This document shows positions 22,837 to 35,054 of a stretch of 64,000 nt of DNA, one piece after another. The DNA is from Pristionchus mayeri (Eukaryota; Nematoda; Chromadorea; Rhabditida; Neodiplogasteridae). The notes below the pieces were generated by a model. The model was not told where the DNA came from, did no database searches, and worked only from the letters and a program-made list of their open reading frames with translations. Both the position numbers and the translations under genes were made by a program. Each line of letters opens with the position of its first letter. Position 1 is the stretch's first letter. Location: positions 5,518,001 to 5,582,000 of the forward strand of contig BTRK01000004.1 of assembly GCA_036245805.1 (NCBI GenBank), read 5' to 3'.

Positions 22837-23142
22837 TCAAGCTACAAGAATTTCATAGCCATTGTTCAGTTATTTCCTTTGACAATAAACAATGTACAAT
22901 GTGGAAAAAATATCCCCCGCGAAGATCAGCATTTCTATTAGAATATTGCAAATATATCTCATGTCTCGAAAGACATCTAAACTAAAAAAAATCGATATCT
23001 GAGAACGATCAATCACACCGTGCGTGCGGTTCCATTGCAAGCGTTGTTATCTGTTGAAACGCAACGCTCTCCCACTCCCAATCCCTCTCGCGTCTCTCCA
23101 TCTCCTCCTCCTCATAATCTTCTCTTTTCTTCTGCGTGATCG
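22837..23142. other. intergenic region
   Basis: Between the receptor and the first MAPK-like kinase. A pyrimidine-rich run at 23068-23135 probably marks the kinase promoter/leader. No gene. Confidence 0.3.
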
Positions 23143-25400
23143 ATGAGTCACCGGGGCGGCGTAAGTTGTTTCAAAACGTTTCAAAACGATTTATCCTTGT
23201 CAACATCCCGTCACAGAATTTCACCAACGTAGCCAGTCGAGTGCCCGACCCCCGTCAACACACAGGAAACTTCTATGTTCGCAATGTATTGGCTGACGAG
23301 AGGAAGTATATCGGGCCCTTCGCTCTGGGAACAGGAGGATACGGAACCGTCCTGTAAGCAGACTTTCCATTCCTTTCATGTGCGTACTTTTCAGCGGTTT
23401 TGAAAGCAATAGTACCGACCGGACAAAAGATGTAGCGGTGAAGAGGTTCAATACGCCTTTCGAATCCGCAAAACGAGTGAGTTTAACAACCTTTAAATAT
23501 TTATTTTTTATGAGATACACATTCAGGCTCAGCGCTGTTTTCGCGAAATTCAACTCCTGCGTGATCTCGCTCACGAAAACATTGTAAAAATTAAATTTGC
23601 GTACACAACTGACGGCTCTTGTGATCAACTTTCCTCTGTGTGAGTAGTTTCGATATTGGAAAATATTTTTGCTAATTTAATGTTATTTAGTTACCTTGCA
23701 ACTGAATTCGCAGGGTTGGATCTGAGGAAACAACTTGGAGATGAATCAGAAGCCGCCCACAAGTTTTCCCTGAGAAGCTTCCAATCAATGATTTGCGAAC
23801 TGTTGCGAGCATTGATGTACCTCAACTCGGCTAATGTCAGTTTTAATACTATACTTATTTTAATTGCAACGATTTGGAGGTAATTCATCGAGATCTCAAG
23901 CCGGACAATCTAGCAGTCAGCGCGAATGGAAAGCTGACATTGCTAGGTTTGTTTGCTCTCTTTTCTTCTTAATCTTCCTTTGTGCTCTATCGGGTTCATG
24001 AGAGATCATACATTTTGAGTTCGAACTAACAGAGACATAATATTGCATAAAAGTAGCAACAGTTGTTCACAGATTTCGGCATTGCTCGAGCGAAGGACGA
24101 TAATGAGCCATTGACGAAAGGACCAGGCAATGAACACTATCGGGCCATCGAAACTATCTCTTTCGGAGAGAGCGAAGTGAAAATCTACAACGAGAAGGGT
24201 ATGCTTGAATTAGTTTTGCTTTTTTTGCCGAAGTTTCTCATTTTACGCGTTGACGTATTGATTTTCAATTAGTCAGATAACAGTTCCTGATTTTGACGAT
24301 CAATTGTGAAACTACAGCTGATATGTGGCCGATTGGCGCGATTCTGAGCGACATGATCACGAATAGGATTCTCTTCGAGCCTGGACCATCAGAGGGGCAT
24401 TTACATAAAAACCCGATTCTAAAGGCCATCACAATCTGCGGGCCGATCCCAGAGATTGTGATTCGAGAGGAAGTGAGTTATCACACAAAATCATACCAAT
24501 ATTTCAATTCACAAAATTGCTCCATTGGCAAATCTCCACACTAGGCTTTGCTAAACGAGAGATTTCTCGCGAAACCGTCTTTCATTCTCGGTCGAGACAA
24601 CTCTCATTTCGGTGATCTCGAGCGTGAGTTCATTTGCATTTCTCGGTCGAGAGTCGAGAGTTCTCGCGAGAGCGACTGCCCTCCGAAAGAGAGCAAAATA
24701 TAAGAATTCAATTCGAAACATATCTCAATTCTTTCATTGGGGTGAGCTAGAGATCGACCACCACAATGGAACTCGACGAGAGGAGTGAATTTGCATCTCT
24801 CGCGAGAGCTCTCGCCGAGAGTCGACTCTCGTATAAATTAATTCCGAGAGTCAGCCGAGAGTCGAGAGGGAAATTTTGTGGAATGATTTTGCCGAGACAG
24901 TCTCACCTCTTGTTTAGCAAAGCCTACTTCACACCTCAGATTAATTATAGGAAATATTGAACAACCTCTAACTTTTTTAATCTAAAGCTTTTAAACGAAA
25001 TGATTCTTTCAGGTAGACTACGAGCCCAGCAAAAACTATCTTCGAGATAAATCGAGCACCGCTGTTCGCATCAACTTCATAGATCACTTTCTGGAAACGG
25101 GAAGACCGTGGCTGCGGGACGAAATTGTTCGTAAGAGAGAAGCTCTTGCCAACTTTATCGACCGCACGTTGAAGTTCGATCACAGACAGAGGTCAGATTC
25201 AGATTGTTCGCAATGGGAAAACGTATTGCAGAATGAGTGTGGACGAGGCACTCGCTCATCCTTTCCTCGGTGATGTTCGAGAACCTGCAAGGGAAGTTAC
25301 TGCCAGCCATTCCATTAGCGACTACGGTGAGCATCAAGTTGAGGAGTGGAAGCAACTGATATGGGATGTCATCAAAGAAACTCCCGTTCGATTGAAGTGA
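23143..25400 (+). CDS. MAPK-like protein kinase 1 (TxY motif lost)
   Basis: Ten exons (23143-23160, 23217-23353, 23395-23476, 23527-23639, 23691-23835, 23880-23946, 24073-24198, 24318-24472, 25013-25191, 25232-25400) give 396 residues. P-loop LGTGGYGTV, VAVKRF lysine (68), CFREIQLLRDLAHENIV, catalytic VIHRDLKPDNLAV (HRD 168-170), DFGIARA (188-194), then YRAIETI and ADMWPIGAIL, C-terminal ALAHPFL. The layout and HENIV/HRDLKPDNL blocks place it in the MAP kinase group. The activation loop reads T202-K-G where MAPKs have T-x-Y, and APE is AIE, so normal dual phosphorylation by a MAP2K seems impossible although the catalytic Lys, HRD and DFG remain. Intron 8 carries a TA-flanked MITE. Tandem paralogue at 26620-29200. 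Confidence 0.85.
24544..24924. mobile_element. TA-flanked MITE rich in CTCTCGCGAGAG
   Basis: Terminal repeats GGCTTTGCTAAAC / GTTTAGCAAAGCC, with TA on each side (24542-24543, 24925-24926), the Tc1/mariner-type target duplication. The inside is crowded with overlapping CTCTCG/CGAGAG words. In intron 8 of kinase 1 and absent from the paralogue. Confidence 0.75.
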
Positions 25401-26619
25401 ATCTCCTCATCAAACACGGTAGATTCCAACCAAATGTCGCAATGCTACAGCAAACGATGAAAGTTTTTTCTCGAGATTATTGATGTAATTCAACATTTGA
25501 ATGTTATTTAAAGTCACGTTTAATTTCCAATCTTTATGTTTTTATTATTAGTAAATTAATGTTTATTTGTTCGGCTTTATGATAAAATTTTCAAAAAAAA
25601 CTGAACTTTGTACATCAATGTGATGCTTTAAATATTATAAAAAAAGTATATCCAATATTAATAGTTACTACAATTCGTGCGAGCAAAAATATTGCAAGTC
25701 CTGAAAGGGAAACATTCGAAAGCCACTTCATCCCGTTATACGTTCCAAAAAGAAGAAGGAAGATCACCGTCATTTATTATCATAAAAGTGAATAATCACT
25801 TCGAGAGACATGCAATTGTTTTTCTATGAAATAAGAAATGTACCCACCTTCATAATTGAAACAAGTCTCTTTCAATAGACGGTCGTCGTGAGAACAACGA
25901 TTGAGTGAGAAAACGAATAAGAGAACTTCCGTCCTTTCCGCTGACAGTAGCTGAAGAAACTAGTGGCCCAGCTTTGTTACTGTATAAAGAAATAGAATTA
26001 AAACATGGTTCCACATGGGTACCAGACGGGAACCATCATGGTACGCATGTTTATGCTATATGTTTATGCTATACGCATGTTTATGCTATATCCAAGTTAA
26101 AATTATGACGCGTTCTCGAGTTACATCGAAATTTGTGAAATCAGCTCTTAATTCATGAGCTCACCGACTGCGCCCTCTTGAATCAAGAGGGGAATGAGAG
26201 AGCAATAAAAGGCCTCTTCATTCCGCGCCAACCTCTTCATTCTGACATCCCTAATTGTAAGGAAGGTATTCAGGTCAATGAACCCATGGCCCGTTTTCTC
26301 TCTCTTTCTTGACTGCTTTCCCCCCCTTAGCAACATGTGCCACAACATATGACGTCTGATTCGTATTTACCCCAACACATTCGGACTATCGTGTATTCCC
26401 AAGCGTTCTGAATCAAGCAAGGGAATGCGTGACATTATCCAAAAAAAATATGAGAAATGTATGAACTGCTTCAAAGTTCACAAAATGAGCTCGTTCGATG
26501 CAAAAAAATCGATTGCGGTTAAACACGCGCCCCCCAACTCTTATCTCTAAAACGCAACGCTCTCTCTTCCCTTCCCCTTCTCCCTCGACTTATTTGCGCT
26601 CTTCTCAACACTGAGAGCG
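25401..26619. other. intergenic region between tandem kinases
   Basis: No exon recognised. AT-rich to about 25900; a short tandem repeat of ACGCATGTTTATGCTATA-like units at 26042-26092; pyrimidine-rich leader-like sequence just before kinase 2 (26560-26600) resembling that before kinase 1. Confidence 0.4.
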
Positions 26620-29200
26620 ATGAATCAACACGTCGACGTAAGTTGTTTCAAAACGTTTCAAAACAAATTATCCCCTCTCAGACATTCACAAACGTGAGTA
26701 GGAGGCGGAGCGACGAATTCTTCATTCCCGATCGAATCAATGCCGCGTATCGCTCGCTCGAGCTGGGCTCGGGCGGATACGGAACTGTCTAGTGAGTGCT
26801 TTCTCTCTTACCTTCTGGTCAGCAAGCACCTTTCAGCACGTGCGAAAGCAGGAACAGGAATTTGAAGAAATTGGCGATCAAGAGGTTCAACACGCCATTC
26901 GACACTGCGAAAGGGGTGAGTATTTTCGATTTTCGCGCCATTTTCATGACTCAAATGTTGAGATATTTTAGCGCGGTTCGCGCTCATACGATTAGTACTG
27001 CGCCAGGCTGCTAATTAGAAACATCACACATGTGCTACAATAGTTCAGCCTTGATCAGTATTCACCCGAAGGAAAAAGGGCTCACACTCACTTTTGTGAT
27101 GAAGAGTAGATGGCCTGACACCACACTGACCATCAGTGGACTTTGTTGAGATCTGAGGACATTCCTTCAGGCTCAGCGATGTTTCCGGGAATTGCAACTG
27201 CTTCGAAATCTCGAGCACGAGAACATCGTCAAGATGACCTTCGCTTACACGACGAACAACTCTCTGGCAACACTCGGCTCTGTGTGAGTTGTTCATTGCC
27301 AATTTTCATTACCAATTACTAATTACCAATTGCCAATTACTAATTACCAAATACCAAATACTAATTACCAATTGCCAATTACTAATTACCAAATCCCAAA
27401 TACTAATTACCAATTGCCCATTACCACCAGCTACTACATTTATCTCAATCTTAGTAATCATTCCCCCATTTCAGCTACCTCGCAATGGAATTCGCTGGCC
27501 ACGATTTGAGAATTCGACTCGCTCAAGAAACGCAGACCAACCACAGATTCAGCCTGCTCAGCTTCCAGAAGATGATCTCTGAACTACTGAGAGCTTTGAA
27601 ATATCTCAATTCTGCCAAGGTACGCCTGTTTAGGAAGTGATTGTTGTTACCAATAGTTTATTTATGACAAGATTTTGAGGTAATTCATCGAGATCTCAAG
27701 CCGGACAATCTGGCGATCAGTGATGACGGAAAGCTGACCCTTCTCGGTTTGTTTGTTCTCTTCTTCTCTCATCGTTCGATCGAGGAGCGAACTCTTTACT
27801 GTGCAGTGTGACTTCATAGAGATGTAGCTCACTCGTCAAGGTCGAAATCTAAGAAATTTTCAGATTTTGGAATCGCACGAGTGATGGGAAAGAAGGAGAT
27901 GACACAAGGACCCGGACATGGATACTATCGAGCAATTGAGACAATCGCATTCGACCAGGCCAACGATCGACAGGTCTACAACGAAAAAGGTTTGATTTAT
28001 CATCAACATAATGGAGAGGAATGCGTATCTATTGTGTTTCTGATTCATGGAAGATCACTTAGAAATGGCAATTAGTAAATTCCATTAACTATTCCCCCAG
28101 TAGTCCACCCGAATCTGTTAGTGCTATTTAACGGAGATTAGCCGGCTGTGTAGAAAAACCTTATTCATATTTGGGTGTCGATGGAACATCGAAAAATGAA
28201 AATAAAGGACAAATTTAAATAAATGAGGACTTGCTGTACTACTTCACGTTAATAACATATTTTATTGAAGATTTGAACGTTATTTTCAGCTGATATCTGG
28301 TCGATTGGGGCGATTCTGTGCGAGATGATCACCGGCCGGATTCTCTTCAAGGCCATTCCTCCCCAGAAGGACAATCCGGCAGTGACTGCTATCTGTATCT
28401 GCGGCCCGATTCCGGATATTGTCATTGATCAACAGGTTTGATTGTACCTTGAAATTGTACAGGGTTGAATGGTAGGCAAAATTAAACTGCAAAAATACTA
28501 GATACAGAATTAATTAAAAAGTAGACCGATATCAATGCAAATCGCAGCTGTGGCTCCAGCTATTTAGTCATAGTATCCTTCTTAATCCTGTAAACAGGTC
28601 CATTAGTATCGCGTGGAAATGATCCCTTTTCAATGCAAGTGTAGCATTGCGGGCATCACGGAAGAAAATGCGTATTGCAGGTGGATCACGAGCCAAGTCG
28701 TCGGTATCTCCGTGAGAAGTCTCGTAGTGCCGTCCGAAGGAACTTCTTGGAGTACTTTGAGAAGGATGGAAGGGAATGGCTCAAGAGAGAAGTGCGGCAG
28801 AATGGAAGGCAGCTCGTCGACTTCATCGATCGAACTCTGGATTTCGACCACACGCAACGGTGAGTATCCACTGGAGTTCGAGAAACGATACCACGCTCTC
28901 TTCATTCTACACACTCTCTCAATCGTCGAGAGAGTATGTAGAATGAAGAGAGCGTGGTATCGCTTCTTGAACTCTAGTATCCATCTTGTGAGTGGAAAAA
29001 AAGATTCCAATGGCAGAATGGACGTCGATGAAGCCCTCGCCCACCCTTTCCTCGAAGGAGTTCGCATGCAGAGGAAGGAGGTCGATTCTAGAGATGTTAT
29101 CTACGATTTCGACGACAGGAAAATGGAAGAGTGGAAGAAGCTGATCTGGGAAGTCATTCAAGCCTCTCCCGTTAACTTAGATTCACTTAGACTGAATTAG
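26620..29200 (+). CDS. MAPK-like protein kinase 2 (TxY motif lost)
   Basis: Ten exons at positions matching kinase 1 (26620-26637, 26682-26791, 26837-26915, 27171-27283, 27475-27619, 27680-27746, 27864-27989, 28290-28435, 28681-28859, 29017-29200), 388 residues. ELGSGGYGTV P-loop, LAIKRF lysine, VIHRDLKPDNLAI, DFGIARV (178-184), YYRAIETI, ADIWSIGAIL, DVDEALAHPFL. As in kinase 1, the TxY position reads T191-Q-G and APE is AIE. Exon 6 and the start of intron 1 are nearly identical to kinase 1 at DNA level, so the pair is a tandem duplicate with possible gene conversion. Introns contain a tandem AATTACC-type repeat and a hairpin MITE. Confidence 0.85.
27296..27430 (+). repeat. intronic tandem repeat (AATTACCAATT/AATTACTA)
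   Basis: About fifteen imperfect 7-8 base units such as TAATTACC, AATTGCC, AATACCA in intron 4 of kinase 2. Low complexity; no gene in it. Confidence 0.85.
28872..28976. mobile_element. hairpin MITE, family TAGAGTTCG, copy 3
   Basis: Ends TGGAGTTCG and GAACTCTA, core ACACTCTCTC / GAGAGAGTATGT; flanks GTATCCAC (28864-28871) and GTATCCAT (28977-28984) give an 8-bp duplication with one change. In intron 9 of kinase 2. Confidence 0.8.
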
Positions 29201-30481
29201 ACCCCCACAAAGTTCACTTAGACTTGCTCTACTATTCCAAGAAACCGGTTATGCTTAGATTTAGCAACTCACCAAGTTCGTTTCGGTTTTTGCACATGTC
29301 GGTGGTTTGATGGGTTCGATTTTTCAAAATATTTGTTGTTGTTGTTTATGAAAATATTTAGACTAATTATTGGTGCTTGATAAACTACTTGCTTCTTCTG
29401 TAGATCAGGGACCTCGGTGAGGTTTGTGATCAACTGCGCAGCTTTGAATGAGGGACGCTTCTTTCCCATCTCTTATCAGTGATGGTACTTGGCCTCACCT
29501 TATTCCTCTTTTGTTCGCTAAACGTTATGATATCGAGAAGTCAATCTCTATGCCAAGCTTTCCATGAATGTAAAGAGGGGGACGAAGCATTCTTAATCCT
29601 GTAATACCCAACAATATCAGAATCCCATGAGCGCACAAAAACCAGGGTCTCAGGGGCGGAACTAACGGTTTACGTGGAACATTCTTTCACCGTTCGTGAA
29701 ATACAGTTCAGAGAGCGTGTGCTGTTGGTAGATGGGTAAAAGATGCCATGGGCATATTTATTCTCTCCACACAACACGACTCCAGCTCATCAACGTGCGA
29801 TAAAAATGAGTGGAGTGATGAGTTATGATCGGGATCTCTCCTCTTTTCTAATCGCCCCCCCCCTCTCTCTTACTTCACCTCCATCTCTCCCCTATGACGC
29901 ATTCCTATATCATCCAGATCGTTGCTACGCAAAGCTCATTATCCACGGAGGCCTAGGAAGGAAACGATCCTTCAAAGTGCATGGGACAACCAAAGAAACG
30001 TATTCCTATCATAATCAAAAACCTATCAGACGGATTACTTCCCAAATTCAGCTTTTCCGTTTTCACACCGCAACTTGTTTAAAGAACGAAAATTAATTGA
30101 TACATGGAGTATAATGTCAAGAATTTGAAAGCAATTAATGTTGTAGGCCCGAGAATTTACATCTTTTTCTATCCTATGATAGCTCATAGAATCATTGCAA
30201 GAAATGCCATTTGCTGTCACGTTTCATAGTTTCTTACATACTTGTTTTCTGGGAACCTCGATCAAACCACTTTGCTCAATCCCAATTAACCAGTTGTGAT
30301 CTCCATACTCCATTGAATAATCGGTATTACGCAGGGACACACTCACAACATTCGAGTTGTAAGGCTGGCACTTCATAACTGTCTTTACATGTTTACTAGT
30401 GCTATTCAAATGTCTAAGTTTTCCGCATAGAGCACTGACCAAATTGGTCACGCGACGGAAAATAATCGCAATATTTCAGAA
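29201..30481. other. gene-free region
   Basis: Open frames at 29743-30096 (+) and 30224-30451 (-) have no recognisable domain, no convincing splice partners and a composition like the surroundings. The last bases (TTTCAG just before 30482) form an acceptor-like site that may serve trans-splicing of the next gene. Confidence 0.35.
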
Positions 30482-31126
30482 ATGGCATTGCATAATCTCT
30501 CGTTGAATCCCCTCTGGCACTCAGCTCTGCCCGTCTATCAACACGTCTTCGGGGCGATCACCCATCTGGCTTCCGCGCTCGCATTCTATAATATCTCATG
30601 ATCACCAAAACGCCAGCGTCCGGGAAACACTTCGTGCGATATCTAATTATGGTCCAGATAAGTGAACAAAACTAGCGATTGCGAACAATTGCTCTACTAA
30701 TATACCAATTCGTGCTATCCATATCGCAGTCACTCTCTTGGATTTCGATTTTGTCTTTCTAAACGCATCCAATACCGGGAGGACTCTGCAATGGTGTTTT
30801 GTACTCTCTTCCAAGGTTGGATGGCCGCCTTGGAAGTGTGAGAAGGAAACAATTTCATTCAAAAAATTACACGACATATTGAGACAATAATGTTCTTTGC
30901 TTTCGATTTCATGGGAATTGCCATGATGTACTGCTTCCACTTCAAGTTTATCACAATACCAAGTCCGAGTAACCATCGATAAGTGTTAACATACTTGAAA
31001 TCCTGTATGTTCTTGTTTGCCAGGTAACCACAGTCATCTTTTGTGTTATCATTTTCATTATTAATATCATTTCTTGTTGCACTTGCACATGCAAAACGCG
31101 AGAAACTCGTAAAATTGAACACACGT
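30482..31126 (+). pseudogene. Srh/Sri-type 7TM receptor, frameshifted and truncated
   Basis: Pieces in order: MALHNLSLNPLWH and TM1 HVFGAITHLASALAFYNI (30482-30597), then in another frame TPASGKHFVRYLIMVQ (30598-30657), TLLDFDFVFL after an AG at 30729, and HIETIMFFAFDFMGIAMM (about 30865-30925), then VTTVIFCVIIFIINIIS (31024-31080). The order matches TM1 to TM4 of Sri/Srh receptors, but at least one frameshift (about 30598) and a stop (GWMAALEV*, about 30838) break it, and TM5-TM7 are missing because the palindrome begins at 31127. Confidence 0.6.
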
Positions 31127-34100
31127 ATCACGAGTCAGTGGATGAAAATACCCCTCACTGGGAACAATTTCCAACTTTTATTTTTTGATTTCGATCATAT
31201 TATGGTGAACGCATATACTAGAGCCACTTTACCGAAAAAATTAGGTCACAGGTCTCAGAGCCGTCATTTAGGAATTTTCCGGTCTCAGAACTGGCTCTAC
31301 CGTATTTCAGCTCCCAGTTGCTCTACAGAAATAGCATTGGGCTCAAAATACGCGGAAAAATATAAGGAACAACTTTCCTGTTTTGACTGAAACTGTACAA
31401 CCAAAACTAGAAATGCTATGATAGAAAACCCGCAAATGTGGGGGAAAATAAATGTATAAGTTTTTTGTGAGATACCTTCCCCCGGAATTTTATTGCTGAA
31501 TATGAAAGCTGGAGTCCATATGCGATCATAAAAAATGCGAAACTGCGTTTTGAGGTGACTCGACAGAATAGGTATCGCTCCAATGGATGAAAAGTCAGAA
31601 ATTTGTGAACGAAATTTCCCTTGATTGCGTCTTAAATTGATTTATAGTAATCAAAATGAGTGATTTGAGATGTTTCTTGGATAGGCGATGCAATTTCTGC
31701 TGAAAAAACTCAGAGATCGACGATGTTCGAAAAATCGATTTTCACAACCTCCATTTTTTCCAAGTTTGTGCATTTATAAGTAAGCACATTGAAACGTACA
31801 TCCGTGATAACTAATTATTATTTTTAGTAGGCTCCGACTAGTGTTCAAATATGATAGAAGTGAGAGATATAGAGTTTCGAATCGTTAGTTTTCTTCACTC
31901 GAATATGCGTATCCGGCAGTGCAAAAACTAATCAAAATTTGCTTTCCGCTGAAATGTTGCGGTTACCGACCCGCATAGAGCATCTAAAATCTTATTTGAG
32001 ATATATCAGTCAGAAAACGCTCCCACAACGTCATTATCCCTTCTTTTGAAATATTCGATTTTTTTTCAAAACATGAAATCTTCGAAATGTTTAGAAACGT
32101 GTATTTAGTATATTTATCAGCATTTTCATAATAAGGGGATATGGTCGTGATTTTAGATGCTCAATGCGGGTCGGTAACCGCAACATTTCAGCGGAAAGCA
32201 AATTTTGATTAGTTTTTGCACTGCCGGATACGCATATTCGAGTGAAGAAAACGAACGATTCGAAACTCTATATCTCTCACTTCTATCATATTTGAACACT
32301 AGTCGGAGCCTACTAAAAATAATTATTATTTATCACGGATGTACGTTTCAATGTGCTTACTTATAAATGCACAAACTTGGAAAAAATGGAGGTTGTGAAA
32401 ATCGATTTTTCGAACATCGTCGATCTCGTCGAGTTTTTCAGCAGAAATTGCATCGCCTATCCAAGGAACATCTCAAATCACTCATTTTGTTTACTATAAG
32501 AGAGGAATCGCGAGAGAATCGACCATTTGAGGGGTGGGCGGCGGTAGGAAAAAAATGTGTCCTATCTGGCAACAAATTCACTTATAACTATTTCAAATGA
32601 TGCTCTTTCAAACTGCGTCGTCAGAATTTTGATATCGGTCGTCATCTTCGAGATTCAGAAGGTCAAACTTGGTACTATCACTTTTCGACAGTCAAATCGG
32701 GACCACTTAAATTATCATAACTTCGTTTAAAATAAAGATAGAAGGTCGTTCTTTGCTTAGAATGAAAGCTGAGAACATTCTCTACAACCTGATCTAGACC
32801 CAATCATTCATGGTCTTCATAATGGTGCAGGGCGGTCGTGCAGACCAAAAATGACGTATCTTTGGAAATCGGGAAAACGTCTTGGGTTATCATGTTTAAG
32901 TTTAAGTTCATACATGGAACTAACTTCTCGCCAAAAATTGGGGCAATCTGGGTATAGACAAAAAAAGGTCTCACTTTTGTGCGGCGACCCCAAAATGAGT
33001 TCTGGAAAACAACACTTCCGTATCTTCAATTGGCCTGATTTGGGCTCAAAATCGTTCAAAAACTCCCAAAACAACATTCTAAGTGTCTAACCCCCATGTT
33101 ATAGCTCTTCCATTGGCCATAAATGGCCACCTGACCGAAAATTTGAAATTCCGTATTTTGACCAATTTCAACATGCGGGATGGTCCCAAATGCACTAAAT
33201 GGGTTTCAAATAATGTAAATACATCCCTCGAGACAGCTCAAAGAAAAAGGGCTACTGAAAAGAGGAAATTTCACATGAAGGATCCAAGGAAACACGCACA
33301 ACTGTGCACTTGATAAAAATAGGCGTAGAAACTCGGCTTATGGATAGGAATGTAGAGCACGATGAGCTAAGCATTTCATCTGTTGAAAGTGAGTCTCTAT
33401 CTTTTCGTTGAAGCGCGCTACAGGAAAGTTGGCCAGATATAGGCTAGAGTCCCCCGAGAGCGCGTGCTCTAACCGTCTGGCGCTCTCGCCGCCTGACCTT
33501 CCTCCCCCTTCCCTCTATTTAGCGCTCCCTTGGGCCAGTTTCCCGTCGTTTCTGGCCAACTTCCAGGATCTGTAGCGCGTTTCAACGAAAAGATAGAGAC
33601 TCACTTTCAACAGATGAAATGTTTAGCTCATCGTGCTCTTCATTTCTCTCCATAAGCCGAGTCTCTACGTCTATATTTACCATTTGCACAGTTGTGCGTG
33701 TTTCCTTGAATCCTTCATGTGAAATTTCCTCTTTTCAGTAGCCCTTTTTCTTTGAGCTGTCTCGAGGGATGTATTTACATTATTTGAAACCCATTTAGTG
33801 CATTTGGGTCCATCCCGCATGTTGAAATTGGTCAAAATACGGAATTTCAAATTTTCGGTCAGGTGGCCATTTATGGCCAATGGAAGAGCTATAACGTGGG
33901 GGTTAGATACTTAGAATGTTGTTTTGGGAGTTTTTGAACGATTTTGAGCCCAAATCAGGCCAATTGAAGATACGGAAGTACTCTTTTCCAGAACTCATTT
34001 TGGGGTCGCCGCACAAAAGTGAGACCTTTTTTTGTCTATACCCAGATTGCCCCAATATTTGGCGAGAAGTTAGTTACATGTATGAACTTAAACTTAAACA

Positions 34101-34994
34101 TGATAACCCAAAACTTTTTTTCCGATTTCCAAAGATACGTCATTTTTGGTCTGCAAGACCGCCCTGCACCATGATGAAGACTATGAATGATTGGGTCTAG
34201 ATAACGTTGTAGAGAATGTTCTCAGCTTTCATTCTAAGCAAAGAACGACCTTCTATCTTTATTTTAAACGAAGTTATGATAATTTAAGTGGTCCCGATTT
34301 GACTGTCGAAAAGTGATAGTACCAAGTTTGGCCTTCTGAATCTCGAAGATGACGACAGATATCAAAATTCTGACGACGCAGTTTGAAAGAGCATCATTTG
34401 AAATACTTATAAGTGAATTTTTTGCCAGATAGGACACATTTTTTCTTACCGCCGCGCCGTGGTCGATTCTCTCGCGATTCCTCTCATAAATCAAATTAAG
34501 ACGCAATCGAGGGAAATTTCGTTCACAAATTTCTGACTTTTCATCCATTGGAGCGATACCTATTCTGTCGAGTCACCTCAAAACGCAGTTTCGCATTTTT
34601 TATGATCGCATATGGACTCCAGCTTTCATATTCAGCAATAAAATTCCGGGGGAAGGTATCTCACAAAAAACTTATACATTTATTTTCCCCCACATTTGCG
34701 AGTTTTCAATAATAACATTTCCAGTTTTGGTTATACAGTTTCAGTCAAAACAGGAAAGTTGTTCCTTATATTTTTCCGCGTAGTTTGAGCCCAATGTCAT
34801 TTCAGTAGCGCAACTGGGAGCTGAAATACGGTAGAGCCAGTTCTGAGACCGGAAAATTCCTAAATGACGGCTCTGAGACCTGTGACCCAAATTTTTCGGT
34901 AAATTGGCTCTAGTATATGCGTCCACCATAATATGATCGAAATCAAAAAATAAAAGTTGGAAATTGTTCCCACACACCTCCACTGACTCGTGAT
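31127..34994. repeat. 3.9-kb palindrome P1
   Basis: Left arm (from ATCACGAGTCAGTGG) and right arm (to CCACTGACTCGTGAT) are reverse complements with a few percent differences; they meet around a GC-rich centre of about 95 bases near 33445-33540. Arms are about 1.45 kb once a nested insertion (31647-32494) is removed from the left. Paired frames such as 33083-33313 (+) and 33880-33677 (-) are mirror images with no known domain, so the arms appear non-coding. Diverged relatives of one arm segment are at 56700-57180 and 62080-62390. Confidence 0.88.
31647..32494. mobile_element. 848-bp palindromic element nested in P1
   Basis: Starts GTAATCAAAATGAG and ends CTCATTTTGTTTAC, flanked by TA on both sides (31645-31646, 32495-32496). 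Almost the whole element is an inverted repeat with its centre near 32070. The right arm of P1 lacks it and shows the empty site (GATTTATGAGAGG, read inverted near 34480-34492), which proves it is an insertion younger than P1. Confidence 0.88.
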
Positions 34995-35054
34995 GCCTGT
35001 GTTAAATGCCATTTGTGTCACTGAAAAGAAGCGTTACCGTGAATCGCGCTCAAC

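Noticed and set aside
27296..27430. CRISPR-like or satellite array
   Set aside because: Units are 7-8 bases, imperfect and without spacers, within an intron: a simple tandem repeat.
30224..31131. Minus-strand open frames that looked like a secreted or membrane gene
   Set aside because: They overlap plus-strand pieces that match TM1-TM4 of Sri/Srh receptors in the right order; no coherent minus-strand exon chain could be built.
33083..33880. Mirror-image open frames in palindrome P1 as a gene pair
   Set aside because: They are the same sequence read from the two arms, lack domains, and have no splice or start context.
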